DNA of 10,872 nt, taken from an uncultured Clostridia bacterium (GTDB taxonomy: Bacteria; Bacillota; Clostridia; Christensenellales; Borkfalkiaceae). Each line of letters begins with the position of its first letter. Position 1 is the stretch's first letter. This document shows, in pieces, positions 1 through 7,586 of the stretch. The stretch lies in the NCBI GenBank assembly GCA_947632165.1, contig CANROI010000034.1:1-10872 (forward strand), read 5' to 3'. The notes under the pieces were generated by a model, which did no database searches, had not been told where the DNA came from, and saw nothing but the letters and a program-made list of their open reading frames with translations. The position numbers and the translations under genes are program-made.

Positions 1-29
1 GGGGGGTGTCCGGTTGAATTGGTAAACCT

Positions 30-2045
30 TTAATCGAGGGAGATGGCGGGTCTGCCGTTTGCCTCTCTGAGCTTGTTGAATTCCACAAGCGTGGCGGCGT
101 CTCTTTCGGCTTCCTTCTGTGCCTTTGCAGCGGCCTTTGCTTCAAGCGCGGCTCTCTCGCTCTCGCTCATCGCGGCGAGCTTATCGGCCTTCGCCTGTTC
201 GGCAGCGGCTTTCTTAGCGTCGGCTTCCGCCTTCTTCTTATCGGCAGCTTCCTTCTTGGCAGCTTCCGCAGCCTCGTACTTGGCCTCTTCCGCCTCGTAG
301 TCGAGCCCGCTCTTCTCGCACTTCGCCTTGAGGGCAGCTTTTCTCGCTTCTTCGGAATCGCGCTCTGCCTGCTCCTCTTCGAGACGGAGCTTCTCTGCGG
401 GATCGATGTACTCTTCGCCCGCGGCTTCCGCAGCGGCCTTCTGGTCCATGACGATCGCCTTATGGTCGAACTTGGAGAACTTCTCCACGCCCATGAAGAT
501 GAAGATGATCGCAATCAGCGCGTAACCGACCGTCTCGCCGCCGATGAAGATCCAGGGCATTGCCGCACGGATCGCTTCGGAGGAGACGTTCTCTGCCGTG
601 TAACCGACTGCACCGAGGACGCCGTTCATAAGGCCGGTCGCGATACCCGTCATACCTGCCATGATCGCGCCGTAGATGGTCATCGTGAGACCGTCTGTAC
701 GGACGCCGTGCTGCGCTTCCTGGTGATCGAGGATATCCGCAAGGAGTGCAAGGGACAGATACATTGCAGGGGTGGAGCCGAGTGCCTTCACGACAAACGA
801 CGTCACGACAAGGTAGAAGTTATCGGGTGCAATGAAGCCGATCGCGCCGCCGATCGCAGACAGGATCGCGCCGAACATGATCGCCTTGCCCTTGCCGATC
901 TTATTGGAGAGCGGCCATGCGATGACCATACCGATCGCAGTGGGGATCGCACCGATGATGGACAGGGTGCCCTGATATGTACCGCCGGTTGCAACGGAGT
1001 AGTTGCCCTGAGCATCCGGGAACATTGCCTGGCAGAAATAGAGCTGGGAAACGTTCTTCATCATACCGCCGAGCTGATAGAGGAAGAAGAACAGGATCAT
1101 GATGATCCAGAACTTATCCTTGAAGCAGATCTTTGCCTGGGTCCCGATCGGAACGGACTTCTTCTGCTCGACTACCGCGCCCACTTTGAAGGACTCTTCG
1201 GTAATTCTCTCTCTCGTGAAGTAGTACTCGACGAGCGTACCGATAACCGTCATGACGATGAGCGCAATGACGAAGATCTTCCAATGGTTGTAGCTGGCGA
1301 GCTGGTCATAGATGATCGCGCCGCCCGCGCCGTGGGTGTAGTAGAGGATCTCGCCCGCCTCATTGAGCACGGGAACCGCATCGGCAATGCCGGAGACATC
1401 CGTCTGATACACGAACAGCAACCCAAGGAAGAAGGGCAGGATCATGGACGACAAGCCCATAGCCGCAAGGGAAGTTGCATTTGCAATGGTCGCGAGCAGG
1501 GAACGGTCTTTACTGTTACGCGTAGAGAGGTTGACAAGCGCGGCGTGGGAGGTGTAGTAGAACGGATAAGCGAATGCAAACCACAGATTGTAGCCGAGCG
1601 CCAAGCAGACAAGCACTGCTACCTGGCCATCGGGGTTGATCACATCGGTTGCAAGCGGTGAGAACACATATAAGACAAGAAGCGCCAAAATCCCGATCGG
1701 AATGGACAGCAGGAGCAGGGGGCGCGCTTTACCGGCCTTCGTGTGCATATGGTCCATCAATCTGCCGACGAGCACGTTGCCGAGCACGACAAAGATGACG
1801 GAGATCACGGGAAGCCATGTGAAGAACATGTTGCCGAAACCGCCCGACCAATTGGTGATGTTCAGCACATTCGACATGTAGGCGTTGAGATAGTTCGCGA
1901 GGACCGAGTTCGTGAGCAGTGCGAGCGTAGGCCCGATGAAATAGCCCAGAACCCCTTCCGGGAAGATCTTCGCGTTCGCCGATTTTATCTTGGTAGATAA
2001 AAGCGGGTTCTCAAAGAAGGACTTTTTTTGCTTTGTTTCTTCCAT
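30..2045 (-). CDS. GPH-family (MelB-like) sugar:cation symporter with long charged C-terminal tail
   Basis: This 671-residue membrane protein belongs to the glycoside-pentoside-hexuronide:cation symporter family of the major facilitator superfamily. It probably imports a small glycoside together with Na+ or H+. About twelve hydrophobic segments lie between residues 33 and 520. The family's loop motif is seen at 94-109 (GRLMDHM...GKARP), and a second GPH-like segment is at 434-459 (LLADILDHQEAQHGVRTDG...). A hydrophilic stretch at about 214-250 interrupts the first half. Family members usually have 450-500 residues. Here about 150 extra residues (522-671) form an Ala/Lys/Glu-rich, probably helical or coiled-coil cytoplasmic tail. 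The ATG at 2045 is preceded by AGAGGTG at good spacing. It is the last gene of the glycoside operon, 126 bases after the ROK kinase, with its own promoter candidate. The family call is firm. The substrate is inferred from the GH3 and ROK neighbours to be a beta-glucoside-like sugar. Confidence 0.9.
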   Translation of the reverse strand: MEETKQKKSFFENPLLSTKIKSANAKIFPEGVLGYFIGPTLALLTNSVLANYLNAYMSNVLNITNWSGGFGNMFFTWLPVISVIFVVLGNVLVGRLMDHMHTKAGKARPLLLLSIPIGILALLVLYVFSPLATDVINPDGQVAVLVCLALGYNLWFAFAYPFYYTSHAALVNLSTRNSKDRSLLATIANATSLAAMGLSSMILPFFLGLLFVYQTDVSGIADAVPVLNEAGEILYYTHGAGGAIIYDQLASYNHWKIFVIALIVMTVIGTLVEYYFTRERITEESFKVGAVVEQKKSVPIGTQAKICFKDKFWIIMILFFFLYQLGGMMKNVSQLYFCQAMFPDAQGNYSVATGGTYQGTLSIIGAIPTAIGMVIAWPLSNKIGKGKAIMFGAILSAIGGAIGFIAPDNFYLVVTSFVVKALGSTPAMYLSLALLADILDHQEAQHGVRTDGLTMTIYGAIMAGMTGIATGLMNGVLGAVGYTAENVSSEAIRAAMPWIFIGGETVGYALIAIIFIFMGVEKFSKFDHKAIVMDQKAAAEAAGEEYIDPAEKLRLEEEQAERDSEEARKAALKAKCEKSGLDYEAEEAKYEAAEAAKKEAADKKKAEADAKKAAAEQAKADKLAAMSESERAALEAKAAAKAQKEAERDAATLVEFNKLREANGRPAISLD

Positions 2046-2064
2046 AATTTCACCTCTTATGATG

Positions 2065-2104
2065 ATTCTATTTTTATTCTAACTCATAAAACCGGATTTG
2101 TAAA
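2065..2104 (-). promoter_or_regulatory. Predicted sigma-A promoter for the GPH symporter gene
   Basis: On the minus strand, TTTACA (2099-2104) is followed by exactly 17 bases and then TAGAAT (2076-2081). Each box matches the vegetative consensus at 5 of 6 positions. A second TAGAAT lies at 2065-2070 but has no good -35 partner. Transcription would begin near 2069, about 24 bases before the ATG at 2045. The symporter could therefore be expressed apart from the upstream four genes as well as by read-through. Seen by eye only. Confidence 0.65.
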
Positions 2105-2112
2105 TACCCTTT

Positions 2113-2130
2113 TGAAAATTTTTTCACAAA
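2113..2130. promoter_or_regulatory. Operator-like AT-rich palindrome upstream of the symporter promoter
   Basis: TGAAAA-TT-TTTTCA (2113-2126) is a 14-base inverted repeat about ten bases upstream of the -35 box. It overlaps TTTGTGA on the minus strand (2124-2130). The same heptamer occurs twice upstream of the GH3 gene at the head of the operon. It may bind a regulator or act as an UP-like element. The AT-rich background makes chance palindromes easy, so confidence is low. Confidence 0.3.
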
Positions 2131-2171
2131 AAATGTATTTTTTTCATCCGGAATATGAGACATATCCGCCG

Positions 2172-3149
2172 TTACAGGCAGGTTTTCGCGAGCATGCGCG
2201 CCATGGCGTATGCCGCCGCGCCGTAGATCCCGGCGTCATTGCCGAGCTGTGCGCGCACGATCTCGAGCGGCGCATATTCGCGGGGCGCATAGATGTGCTC
2301 ATAGACGAACTCCCGCACGGGGTTCAGCAGATAGTCGCCCTCGTTGGAGACGCCGCCGCCGATGATGATCACCTGCGGGCGGAGCAGATTGACGATGTTC
2401 ACGATCCCGTCGCCCAAGCACTCGATAAAGTTGTTGACGATCATCTTTGCCGTCTCGTCCCCTCTCCGCGCCGCGTCAAAGGCCGTCCGTCCGTTCACAT
2501 CTTCGAGGGAAGAGACGGATTGCCACATCAGCGACTCGGGATGGCGCTCCATCGCATTGCGGGTATCCCGTTTGAGCGCCGTTGCGGAGGCGTAGCATTC
2601 AAAACAGCCGTATCTGCCGCAAGTGCATTTGATGCCACCCCTGCGGATGACCGTATGCCCGAGTTCGCCGCCCGCCGAGCGGTAGCCCTCGAAGAGCTTT
2701 CCGCCCAACACGATGCCGCCGCCGATGCCCGTGCCGAGGGTGAGCATGACGCTGTCCTCATAGTTGCGGCCGCTGCCGAACTTCGCTTCGCCGAGCGCCG
2801 CCGCGTTTGCGTCGTTCGCGACGAACACGGGAAGCCCCGTCTTGGCGGACAGCCCCTCTGCGAGCGGAACGTTGTTCCAATGGAAATTCGACCAATGCAC
2901 GACGGTGCCCGTGCCGCTGTCGATCACGCCGGGCGAGCCGATCCCGATCGCCTCCACGTTGTCCTTCGTGATGTCGTATTCCGCCATCAGCTTTTTCGCG
3001 AGCGTCGCCAGGTTCTCGAGCGTCGTTTCGACGGGATCGCCCGGATCGGTCTTGCAGCGGTCCATGCAGTGGATCGTCCCCTTCCCGTCCATCAGGCCCG
3101 CCTTGGCGCTCATGCCGCCGAGATCGATTCCGATATAATATTTTTCCAT
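2172..3149 (-). CDS. ROK-family sugar kinase (glucokinase-like)
   Basis: This 325-residue cytoplasmic ATP-dependent hexose kinase probably phosphorylates the glucose released by the GH3 enzyme so that it enters glycolysis. The N-terminal phosphate-binding motif is at 9-18 (DLGGMSAKAG). The presumed catalytic base is D113 in ANDANAAALGE. The second ATP motif, GTGIGGG, is at 139-145. The ROK zinc site is complete: H165 in GELGH plus C175, C177 and C182 of CTCGRYGCFE. The length is normal for a glucokinase of this family, and no DNA-binding domain is fused at the N-terminus, so it is an enzyme and not a NagC/XylR-type repressor. AAGGA sits eight bases before the ATG. It starts 14 bases after the glycosyltransferase stop. 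ROK kinases also include fructokinases and N-acetylhexosamine or mannosamine kinases, so the exact sugar is inferred from the operon. Confidence 0.92.
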   Translation of the reverse strand: MEKYYIGIDLGGMSAKAGLMDGKGTIHCMDRCKTDPGDPVETTLENLATLAKKLMAEYDITKDNVEAIGIGSPGVIDSGTGTVVHWSNFHWNNVPLAEGLSAKTGLPVFVANDANAAALGEAKFGSGRNYEDSVMLTLGTGIGGGIVLGGKLFEGYRSAGGELGHTVIRRGGIKCTCGRYGCFECYASATALKRDTRNAMERHPESLMWQSVSSLEDVNGRTAFDAARRGDETAKMIVNNFIECLGDGIVNIVNLLRPQVIIIGGGVSNEGDYLLNPVREFVYEHIYAPREYAPLEIVRAQLGNDAGIYGAAAYAMARMLAKTCL

Positions 3150-3163
3150 AGCAAAATCCTTCT

Positions 3164-4186
3164 TTATCCGAGTTTGACCCGTCTGCAGAGCAGTTTATAG
3201 CCCCAGACGAGATATTTTCCGCGCAATTTCCAGGGCATCACCGTTGCGGTGAGCACATAGCTGCGGTAGCGGAGCTTGGCATACAGCTTTTTGTCCTTCT
3301 CTTTGATGTGTTTCCACATCTCTTCGAACGCCGCCCTCCGCTCGGGCGAATCCTCCGCGCAGACAAACAGATGGGTCGTCATCATATAGTTTGCGAGCGC
3401 ATGGAACATGTACCTTCTGAGCCCCTTCGCCTGCCCCTTGATCTCGGCATACGTCCAGCAGTCGGTCATTTGAAGCATGACGCGGATCATCTGTTCATAG
3501 CGCTTCACCATGTTGACGATGTTCACCGATTGGTCTGCCCGGCCGATGAAATAGCGGTAAAAATCGATGTCGAGATAGAACAGCTTCTTTGCGTAAGGAA
3601 GAGGGTTATAAGAAAAAATATCGTCTACATAGAACGTGTGCTCGGGCAGGACGAGCCCGCTCGCGCGGAGCACCTCCGTCTTATAGACGAGGGCGTGCAT
3701 GAGCAGCATGTGCGAATAGTGGAACGCCTTCACGCCCTTCCAGCCGCAATGGCCTGCGGGGAATTTCGAGGCGTATTTGCTCACATGGCTCGTGTTGTCC
3801 GCCGCGTGTTCGTAGACGTAATTGACAATGTAAAGATCGGGCAGCGCGTTCTCTTGTTCATGCCGCTTGATCGTTTCGAGCAAGGTGTAAAGCGCCTCTT
3901 CGTTCACCCAATCGTCCGAATCGACGACCTTATAGTAGAGCCCTTCAGCGAGCCGCAGCCCCGCATTGACGCCCGAGCCGTGACCGCCGTTCTCCTTATC
4001 CACCACCCGCACGATCGAAGGGTATTTCTCTTCATATTCGCGGGCGATCGCGAGCGTGCCGTCCTTCGAGCCGTCGTTGACGATGATGATCTCGACCTCT
4101 TCCCCGCCGCAGAGGAGGCTGTCGACGCATTTGCGCATATATGCCTGCGAATTATAGCACGGCACCGCAAAACTGACGTATTTCAT
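3164..4186 (-). CDS. Family 2 glycosyltransferase (GT-A fold)
   Basis: This 340-residue protein probably transfers a sugar from a nucleotide-sugar donor to a surface glycan or lipid. The GT2 hallmarks are near the N-terminus: a beta-strand start followed by PCYN (9-12), the NDGS nucleotide site (37-40) and the metal-binding DSDDW (89-93). YVDD at 186-189 lies where many GT2 enzymes carry the catalytic acidic pair, and GRADQSVN at 215-222 resembles the conserved loop of polysaccharide-type GT2 proteins. There is no clear transmembrane helix, but the last 35 residues are hydrophobic and basic (ending CRRVKLG), which would suit peripheral membrane binding. It follows the phosphatase gene by 16 bases and precedes the ROK kinase by 14, so it is co-transcribed with glycoside-use genes. 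Its Shine-Dalgarno is weak (AGG about 12 bases upstream). Acceptor and donor cannot be told from the sequence. Confidence 0.88.
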   Translation of the reverse strand: MKYVSFAVPCYNSQAYMRKCVDSLLCGGEEVEIIIVNDGSKDGTLAIAREYEEKYPSIVRVVDKENGGHGSGVNAGLRLAEGLYYKVVDSDDWVNEEALYTLLETIKRHEQENALPDLYIVNYVYEHAADNTSHVSKYASKFPAGHCGWKGVKAFHYSHMLLMHALVYKTEVLRASGLVLPEHTFYVDDIFSYNPLPYAKKLFYLDIDFYRYFIGRADQSVNIVNMVKRYEQMIRVMLQMTDCWTYAEIKGQAKGLRRYMFHALANYMMTTHLFVCAEDSPERRAAFEEMWKHIKEKDKKLYAKLRYRSYVLTATVMPWKLRGKYLVWGYKLLCRRVKLG

Positions 4187-4202
4187 AGGTATTTGCCTGT
4201 CT

Positions 4203-5024
4203 TTATTCGAGATATTTTTGCTTCATCAGGGCGATATCCTCGTCCGTAACGCCGAGTTCCGCCTTGCAATATTCCGTGATCGAACCGTACCGCTCGTCGA
4301 TCTCGCGCAGAACGGTCTCGAGATACTCCCGCTTGATGCGCATGAACCCGAACAAGATCCGCTTGAGCCGCATGCTGACGGGGCCGATGGCGAGCACCGT
4401 CTTGTTGAGAAGATACCGCTTCCGCCAGAATTTTCCCGAGAGCATATAGTCCTCGAGAATGGTCTTTTCGTCCACGCCGAGGAGCCCTTCGACGAGCATC
4501 GCGCAGACGCCCGCACGGTCCTTGCCGCTGGCGCAGTGCCAGAGAATGCACCCCTTTTCCTCGATCACAAGACGTAAAAAACGGCTCAACCCCTCCTTCG
4601 AGCTCTCGTTGAAGAGGATGGCGCGGTACGTCTCTTTCATGTAGTTGTCAATGCTGCCGAACTCCTTCTTGATGCGTTCCCCCTCGATCTTGACGCGCGC
4701 GGACTCTTTTCCCGTCTTTTCGAAGAGGGCGTCCGTGCCCGTGATCCCGATCGTGGGCGTACACAAAATGGGCTGATGAATATATCTGCAGCCCTCAAGC
4801 GGCGTATCGGGACTTGCGTACCGCTCGTTCTCGATACGCAAGTCCACCACCGTCGTAACACCCAGCTCCCGAAGAGCCCGGACCGTGCTCTTGGGTAGCT
4901 TCGATAGCTTTCCGCTCCGGATCAGCTTTCCTCCCCGAATTGTTCTGCCGTCTGCCGTTCTGAGCCCTCCGAGATCGCGGGTGTTCGTCAATTTTTTCAG
5001 TTCCAAGCGATTGACATTCATCAT
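4203..5024 (-). CDS. C(X)5R tyrosine/dual-specificity protein phosphatase
   Basis: This 273-residue protein resembles bacterial secreted-type tyrosine or lipid phosphatases of the Y_phosphatase3 kind (LipA/MptpB-like), but it shows no signal peptide. The catalytic loop HCASGKDRAG is at 163-172, with nucleophile C164 and phosphate-binding R170. The typical N-terminal NTRDLGGLRTADG is at 14-26, followed by DLR at 61-63. The reading frame also extends to a TTG at 5048. I chose the tandem ATG codons at 5024/5021 because the TTG sits in the loop of a hairpin, has no Shine-Dalgarno, and the family match begins just after the ATGs. The ATG also lacks a strong Shine-Dalgarno, so the start is uncertain. 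It lies 47 bases after the GH3 stop and 16 before the glycosyltransferase gene. Its substrate could be phosphotyrosine protein, phosphoinositide or another phosphoester. Confidence 0.86.
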   Translation of the reverse strand: MMNVNRLELKKLTNTRDLGGLRTADGRTIRGGKLIRSGKLSKLPKSTVRALRELGVTTVVDLRIENERYASPDTPLEGCRYIHQPILCTPTIGITGTDALFEKTGKESARVKIEGERIKKEFGSIDNYMKETYRAILFNESSKEGLSRFLRLVIEEKGCILWHCASGKDRAGVCAMLVEGLLGVDEKTILEDYMLSGKFWRKRYLLNKTVLAIGPVSMRLKRILFGFMRIKREYLETVLREIDERYGSITEYCKAELGVTDEDIALMKQKYLE

Positions 5025-5039
5025 TCGTCTGTTCGGATA

Positions 5040-5055
5040 CCGCGCCAAAGCGCGG
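5040..5055 (-). other. Short GC hairpin between GH3 and phosphatase genes
   Basis: CCGCGC and GCGCGG form a perfect six-pair stem around a four-base loop in the 47-base gap between two operon genes. No T tract follows on the minus strand, so it is not a standard terminator. It could act as a processing or mRNA-stability element that sets different expression of the GH3 gene and the genes after it. The alternative TTG start of the phosphatase gene falls in its loop. Confidence 0.35.
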
Positions 5056-5071
5056 AAAGTGCTGTTTTACC

Positions 5072-7552
5072 TTATTTTGCGGCTTTCTTGCCCTTTTCTT
5101 CCGTGGGGTCTTTTTCCTTGCCGAGGAACATCCCGACGCCCTTGAAGAACTTTCCGTTGAACATCGTGATGAGCCCTTCCATCTTCTGGCGGGAGAAGCC
5201 CGTGAACTTTGCCATGCCGCGGATGGGCTGATGGACCATGCCCATGATGAGCGTGTTGACCATTGCGCGGTTGCCCGTCATTCTGAACCAACCGAGCGCC
5301 GCCTTGCAGATCGCCCAGGAGAAGAAACGTCCCGTCCAGCCCTTGGCATACTTGAGATCCTCCACCGTGGAGTTCTCGCCCACAAGGCCGCGTTTTCTCT
5401 TCTTTCCGGTGATCTCCGCTTCGGGAACATAGCCGAGCAGATCGTAGAACTCCTCGTCGGGGATGTTCTTGATGTCGCATTTTACGTAAGCCGGATATTT
5501 TTCGAGCTGGGATTCGGGCGTGATGCCGTCGACTGCGACTTTCGCGGTGAGACGGATGTCTTCGCAGGAAGCCGCAACGCTCACGGTGTATTCGCCCTTC
5601 TCAATCTGCCAGCTCTTGCGCTTGACGTCATAGTAGGAGAAAGTCCTGTCGTTGAACTTCACTTCGACTTCCTTGCTTTCGCCCGGTTCGAGACGGACGC
5701 GCTTGAAGCCCTTGAGCTCCATCTTCGGACGGATGAGCACGGAACCGGGCAGGGAGATATAGACCTGCGCGATCTCATCGCCCGCGACCTTGCCCGTATT
5801 CTTGACGGTGAAGGTGACGCCTTCCTTGGTCGCCTTGATGCCCGAATATTCGAAGGTCGTATAGCTGAGGCCGTAGCCAAAGGGATACTTCGCCTTGATG
5901 CCCGCCGTCGTGAAATAGCGGTAGCCGACGAACAGCCCCTCTCTGTATTCGACCTTGTCTCTTCCGCCGGGGAAGGAGGAAGGATCGGAGGTCGGTTCGT
6001 CTTCGAACTTCTTGACCCATGTCTCCGCGAGCTTGCCCGAAGGATTGACGACGCCGTAGAGGATATCCGCGATCGCGAGCGCGCCCGCCTGCCCCGAAAG
6101 GCCTGCGTACACGACTGCCGCCGCGCCCTGCATCCACTCCGTTTCGACGACGGAGCCGCAGCTCAGAACGATGACGACCTTCTTGCCCGTCGCGACGAGC
6201 GCCTTGAAGAGCTCCTTCTGGTTCTCGGGCATGTTGATGTGTTCACGGTCGATGCCCTCCGCTTCGGAGAACTCGTCGAGGCCGGCAAAGAAGAGAACGA
6301 CGTCCGCCTTCTTCGCGCCTTCGACCGCCTTCTTGAACATCTTGTCGCTCTTCTTACCGAAGCGGTCGAAGCCGACCTCTTCCGCTACGAGCGTAGCGCC
6401 GAGTTCCTTGAGCGCGCTCTGCGCCGTGGGGAATTCGCCCTTGTCGATATCTTTGGAAGGATTGACGATGGAAGAACCCGCGCCCTGATAGCGGGGATGG
6501 AATGCAAAGTCGCCGATGAGCGCAACTTTCTGCTCTTTTTTGAGGGGAAGCACGCCGTCGTTCTCGAGAAGGACGATGGACTTCGCCGCGCTCTTGCGGG
6601 CGAGCTCGTGGTTCTTTTCGAGGAGCTCGAGGCGCTCCTTGCTGAACAGGTCGATCCTGCCCTCTGCGTCCTTGGGGAATGCGGGCTTCTTATCCGAGAA
6701 CTCGATGAGGTCCATGATGCGGATGATGCTCTCGTCGAGCAGGCTCTCGGGAATCTCGCCCGCCATGACCGCCTTATAGACGTCGTCCGCGCCGTATTTG
6801 CAGGGCGGCATCTCGAGCTCGTTGCCGCACTTCAGGCCGTCTACACGGCTGTTGCAGCCCGCCCAGTCGGTGACGACAACGCCCTTGAAGCCCCACTCGT
6901 CGCGCAGAATGTCGCGGAGCAGATGAGGATTCTCGTTCGTATAGGTGCCGTTCAACTTATTGTAAGAGGTCATGACCGTGTTGGTCTTCCCCTCTTTGAC
7001 TGCGATCTCGAACCCGGTGAGATAGATCTCGCGCAGGGTGCGCTCGTCAAGCACGGAATCCGAAGTCATTCTGCGGTATTCACGGTTGTTGACCGCAAAG
7101 TGCTTGATGCAGGCGTTCACATTTTCGGATTGGATGCCGCGCACATAGGAAGCGGCGATCTTGCCCGCGAGATAGGGATCCTCGGTGAAATACTCGAAGT
7201 CTCTGCCGCACAGAGGACTGCGTTTGATGTTCATGCCGGGGCCGAGAAGCATATCGACGTCGATGGAGGCCGACTCTACGCCGAGAGCCTTGCCGACCTC
7301 TTCCCCGAGCTCTTCGTCCCAGCTGCATGCCATGATGGACGCCGTGGGGAAACAGGTCGACGGAATGCTCTTATGCAGACCGAGGTGGTCCGCTTCCGCC
7401 GCTTGCTTTCTCAACCCGTGAGGACCGTCGGAAAGATACATGTCCCTTACGCTGAGACGTTCTACCTTATTCGACTTGAAAAACGCGCTGCCTGTCAAAA
7501 AATCCGCCTTCTCGCGAAGGGTCATTTTCGACACGATTTCCTGCTTGTTCAT
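5072..7552 (-). CDS. Glycoside hydrolase family 3 beta-glycosidase (beta-glucosidase-like)
   Basis: This 826-residue enzyme hydrolyses the non-reducing end of beta-linked glycosides. No signal peptide is present, so it should act in the cytoplasm on imported sugars. The N-terminal TIM-barrel domain (about 1-285) carries substrate-site motifs LSDGPHGLR (40-48), GRDFEYFTEDP (116-126) and KHFAVNN (150-156), with nucleophile D229 in VVVTDW. The alpha/beta sandwich domain (about 315-545) carries acid/base E432 in AEGIDR. A fibronectin III-like domain occupies about 565-675. Some 135 further residues (690-826) form an extra C-terminal region with hydrophobic helices and a Lys-rich end. The ATG at 7552 has AAGGAG nine bases upstream. 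An in-frame ATG at 7585 adds 11 residues but has no ribosome site and would lie at or upstream of the predicted transcription start. It is the first gene of the operon. Beta-glucosidase is most likely, but beta-xylosidase or a mixed activity is possible. Confidence 0.93.
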   Translation of the reverse strand: MNKQEIVSKMTLREKADFLTGSAFFKSNKVERLSVRDMYLSDGPHGLRKQAAEADHLGLHKSIPSTCFPTASIMACSWDEELGEEVGKALGVESASIDVDMLLGPGMNIKRSPLCGRDFEYFTEDPYLAGKIAASYVRGIQSENVNACIKHFAVNNREYRRMTSDSVLDERTLREIYLTGFEIAVKEGKTNTVMTSYNKLNGTYTNENPHLLRDILRDEWGFKGVVVTDWAGCNSRVDGLKCGNELEMPPCKYGADDVYKAVMAGEIPESLLDESIIRIMDLIEFSDKKPAFPKDAEGRIDLFSKERLELLEKNHELARKSAAKSIVLLENDGVLPLKKEQKVALIGDFAFHPRYQGAGSSIVNPSKDIDKGEFPTAQSALKELGATLVAEEVGFDRFGKKSDKMFKKAVEGAKKADVVLFFAGLDEFSEAEGIDREHINMPENQKELFKALVATGKKVVIVLSCGSVVETEWMQGAAAVVYAGLSGQAGALAIADILYGVVNPSGKLAETWVKKFEDEPTSDPSSFPGGRDKVEYREGLFVGYRYFTTAGIKAKYPFGYGLSYTTFEYSGIKATKEGVTFTVKNTGKVAGDEIAQVYISLPGSVLIRPKMELKGFKRVRLEPGESKEVEVKFNDRTFSYYDVKRKSWQIEKGEYTVSVAASCEDIRLTAKVAVDGITPESQLEKYPAYVKCDIKNIPDEEFYDLLGYVPEAEITGKKRKRGLVGENSTVEDLKYAKGWTGRFFSWAICKAALGWFRMTGNRAMVNTLIMGMVHQPIRGMAKFTGFSRQKMEGLITMFNGKFFKGVGMFLGKEKDPTEEKGKKAAK

Positions 7553-7561
7553 GATTGGAAT

Positions 7562-7567
7562 CTCCTT
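7562..7567 (-). promoter_or_regulatory. Shine-Dalgarno deciding the GH3 start
   Basis: AAGGAG lies nine bases before the ATG at 7552. The alternative in-frame ATG at 7585 has only AT-rich DNA before it. This supports the shorter, 826-residue protein. Confidence 0.8.
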
Positions 7568-7586
7568 ATCATAAATTTTCCACATA

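Noticed and set aside
1..29. Terminator or other element after the symporter stop at the left edge
   Set aside because: Only 29 bases are available and no stem followed by a T run is visible. The run of six Gs at the edge does not support a feature by itself.
100..310. Repetitive DNA near the left edge that looked like a tandem repeat
   Set aside because: It is the coding sequence of the Ala/Lys/Glu-rich tail of the symporter. The repetition is at the amino-acid level and irregular, not a true DNA repeat or CRISPR-like array.
462..1661. 399-codon plus-strand frame opposite the symporter gene
   Set aside because: It has His/Asp/Arg-rich composition with no domain, no promoter or ribosome site, and lies wholly within the symporter gene.
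2142..2168. Possible terminator after the ROK kinase stop
   Set aside because: A bulged stem (CGGATATG with CATATTCCG) can form, but on the minus strand an A tract and not a T tract follows it, so intrinsic termination is not supported.
2028..3200. 390-codon plus-strand frame opposite the ROK kinase
   Set aside because: It is another antisense shadow. The kinase motifs on the minus strand are complete.
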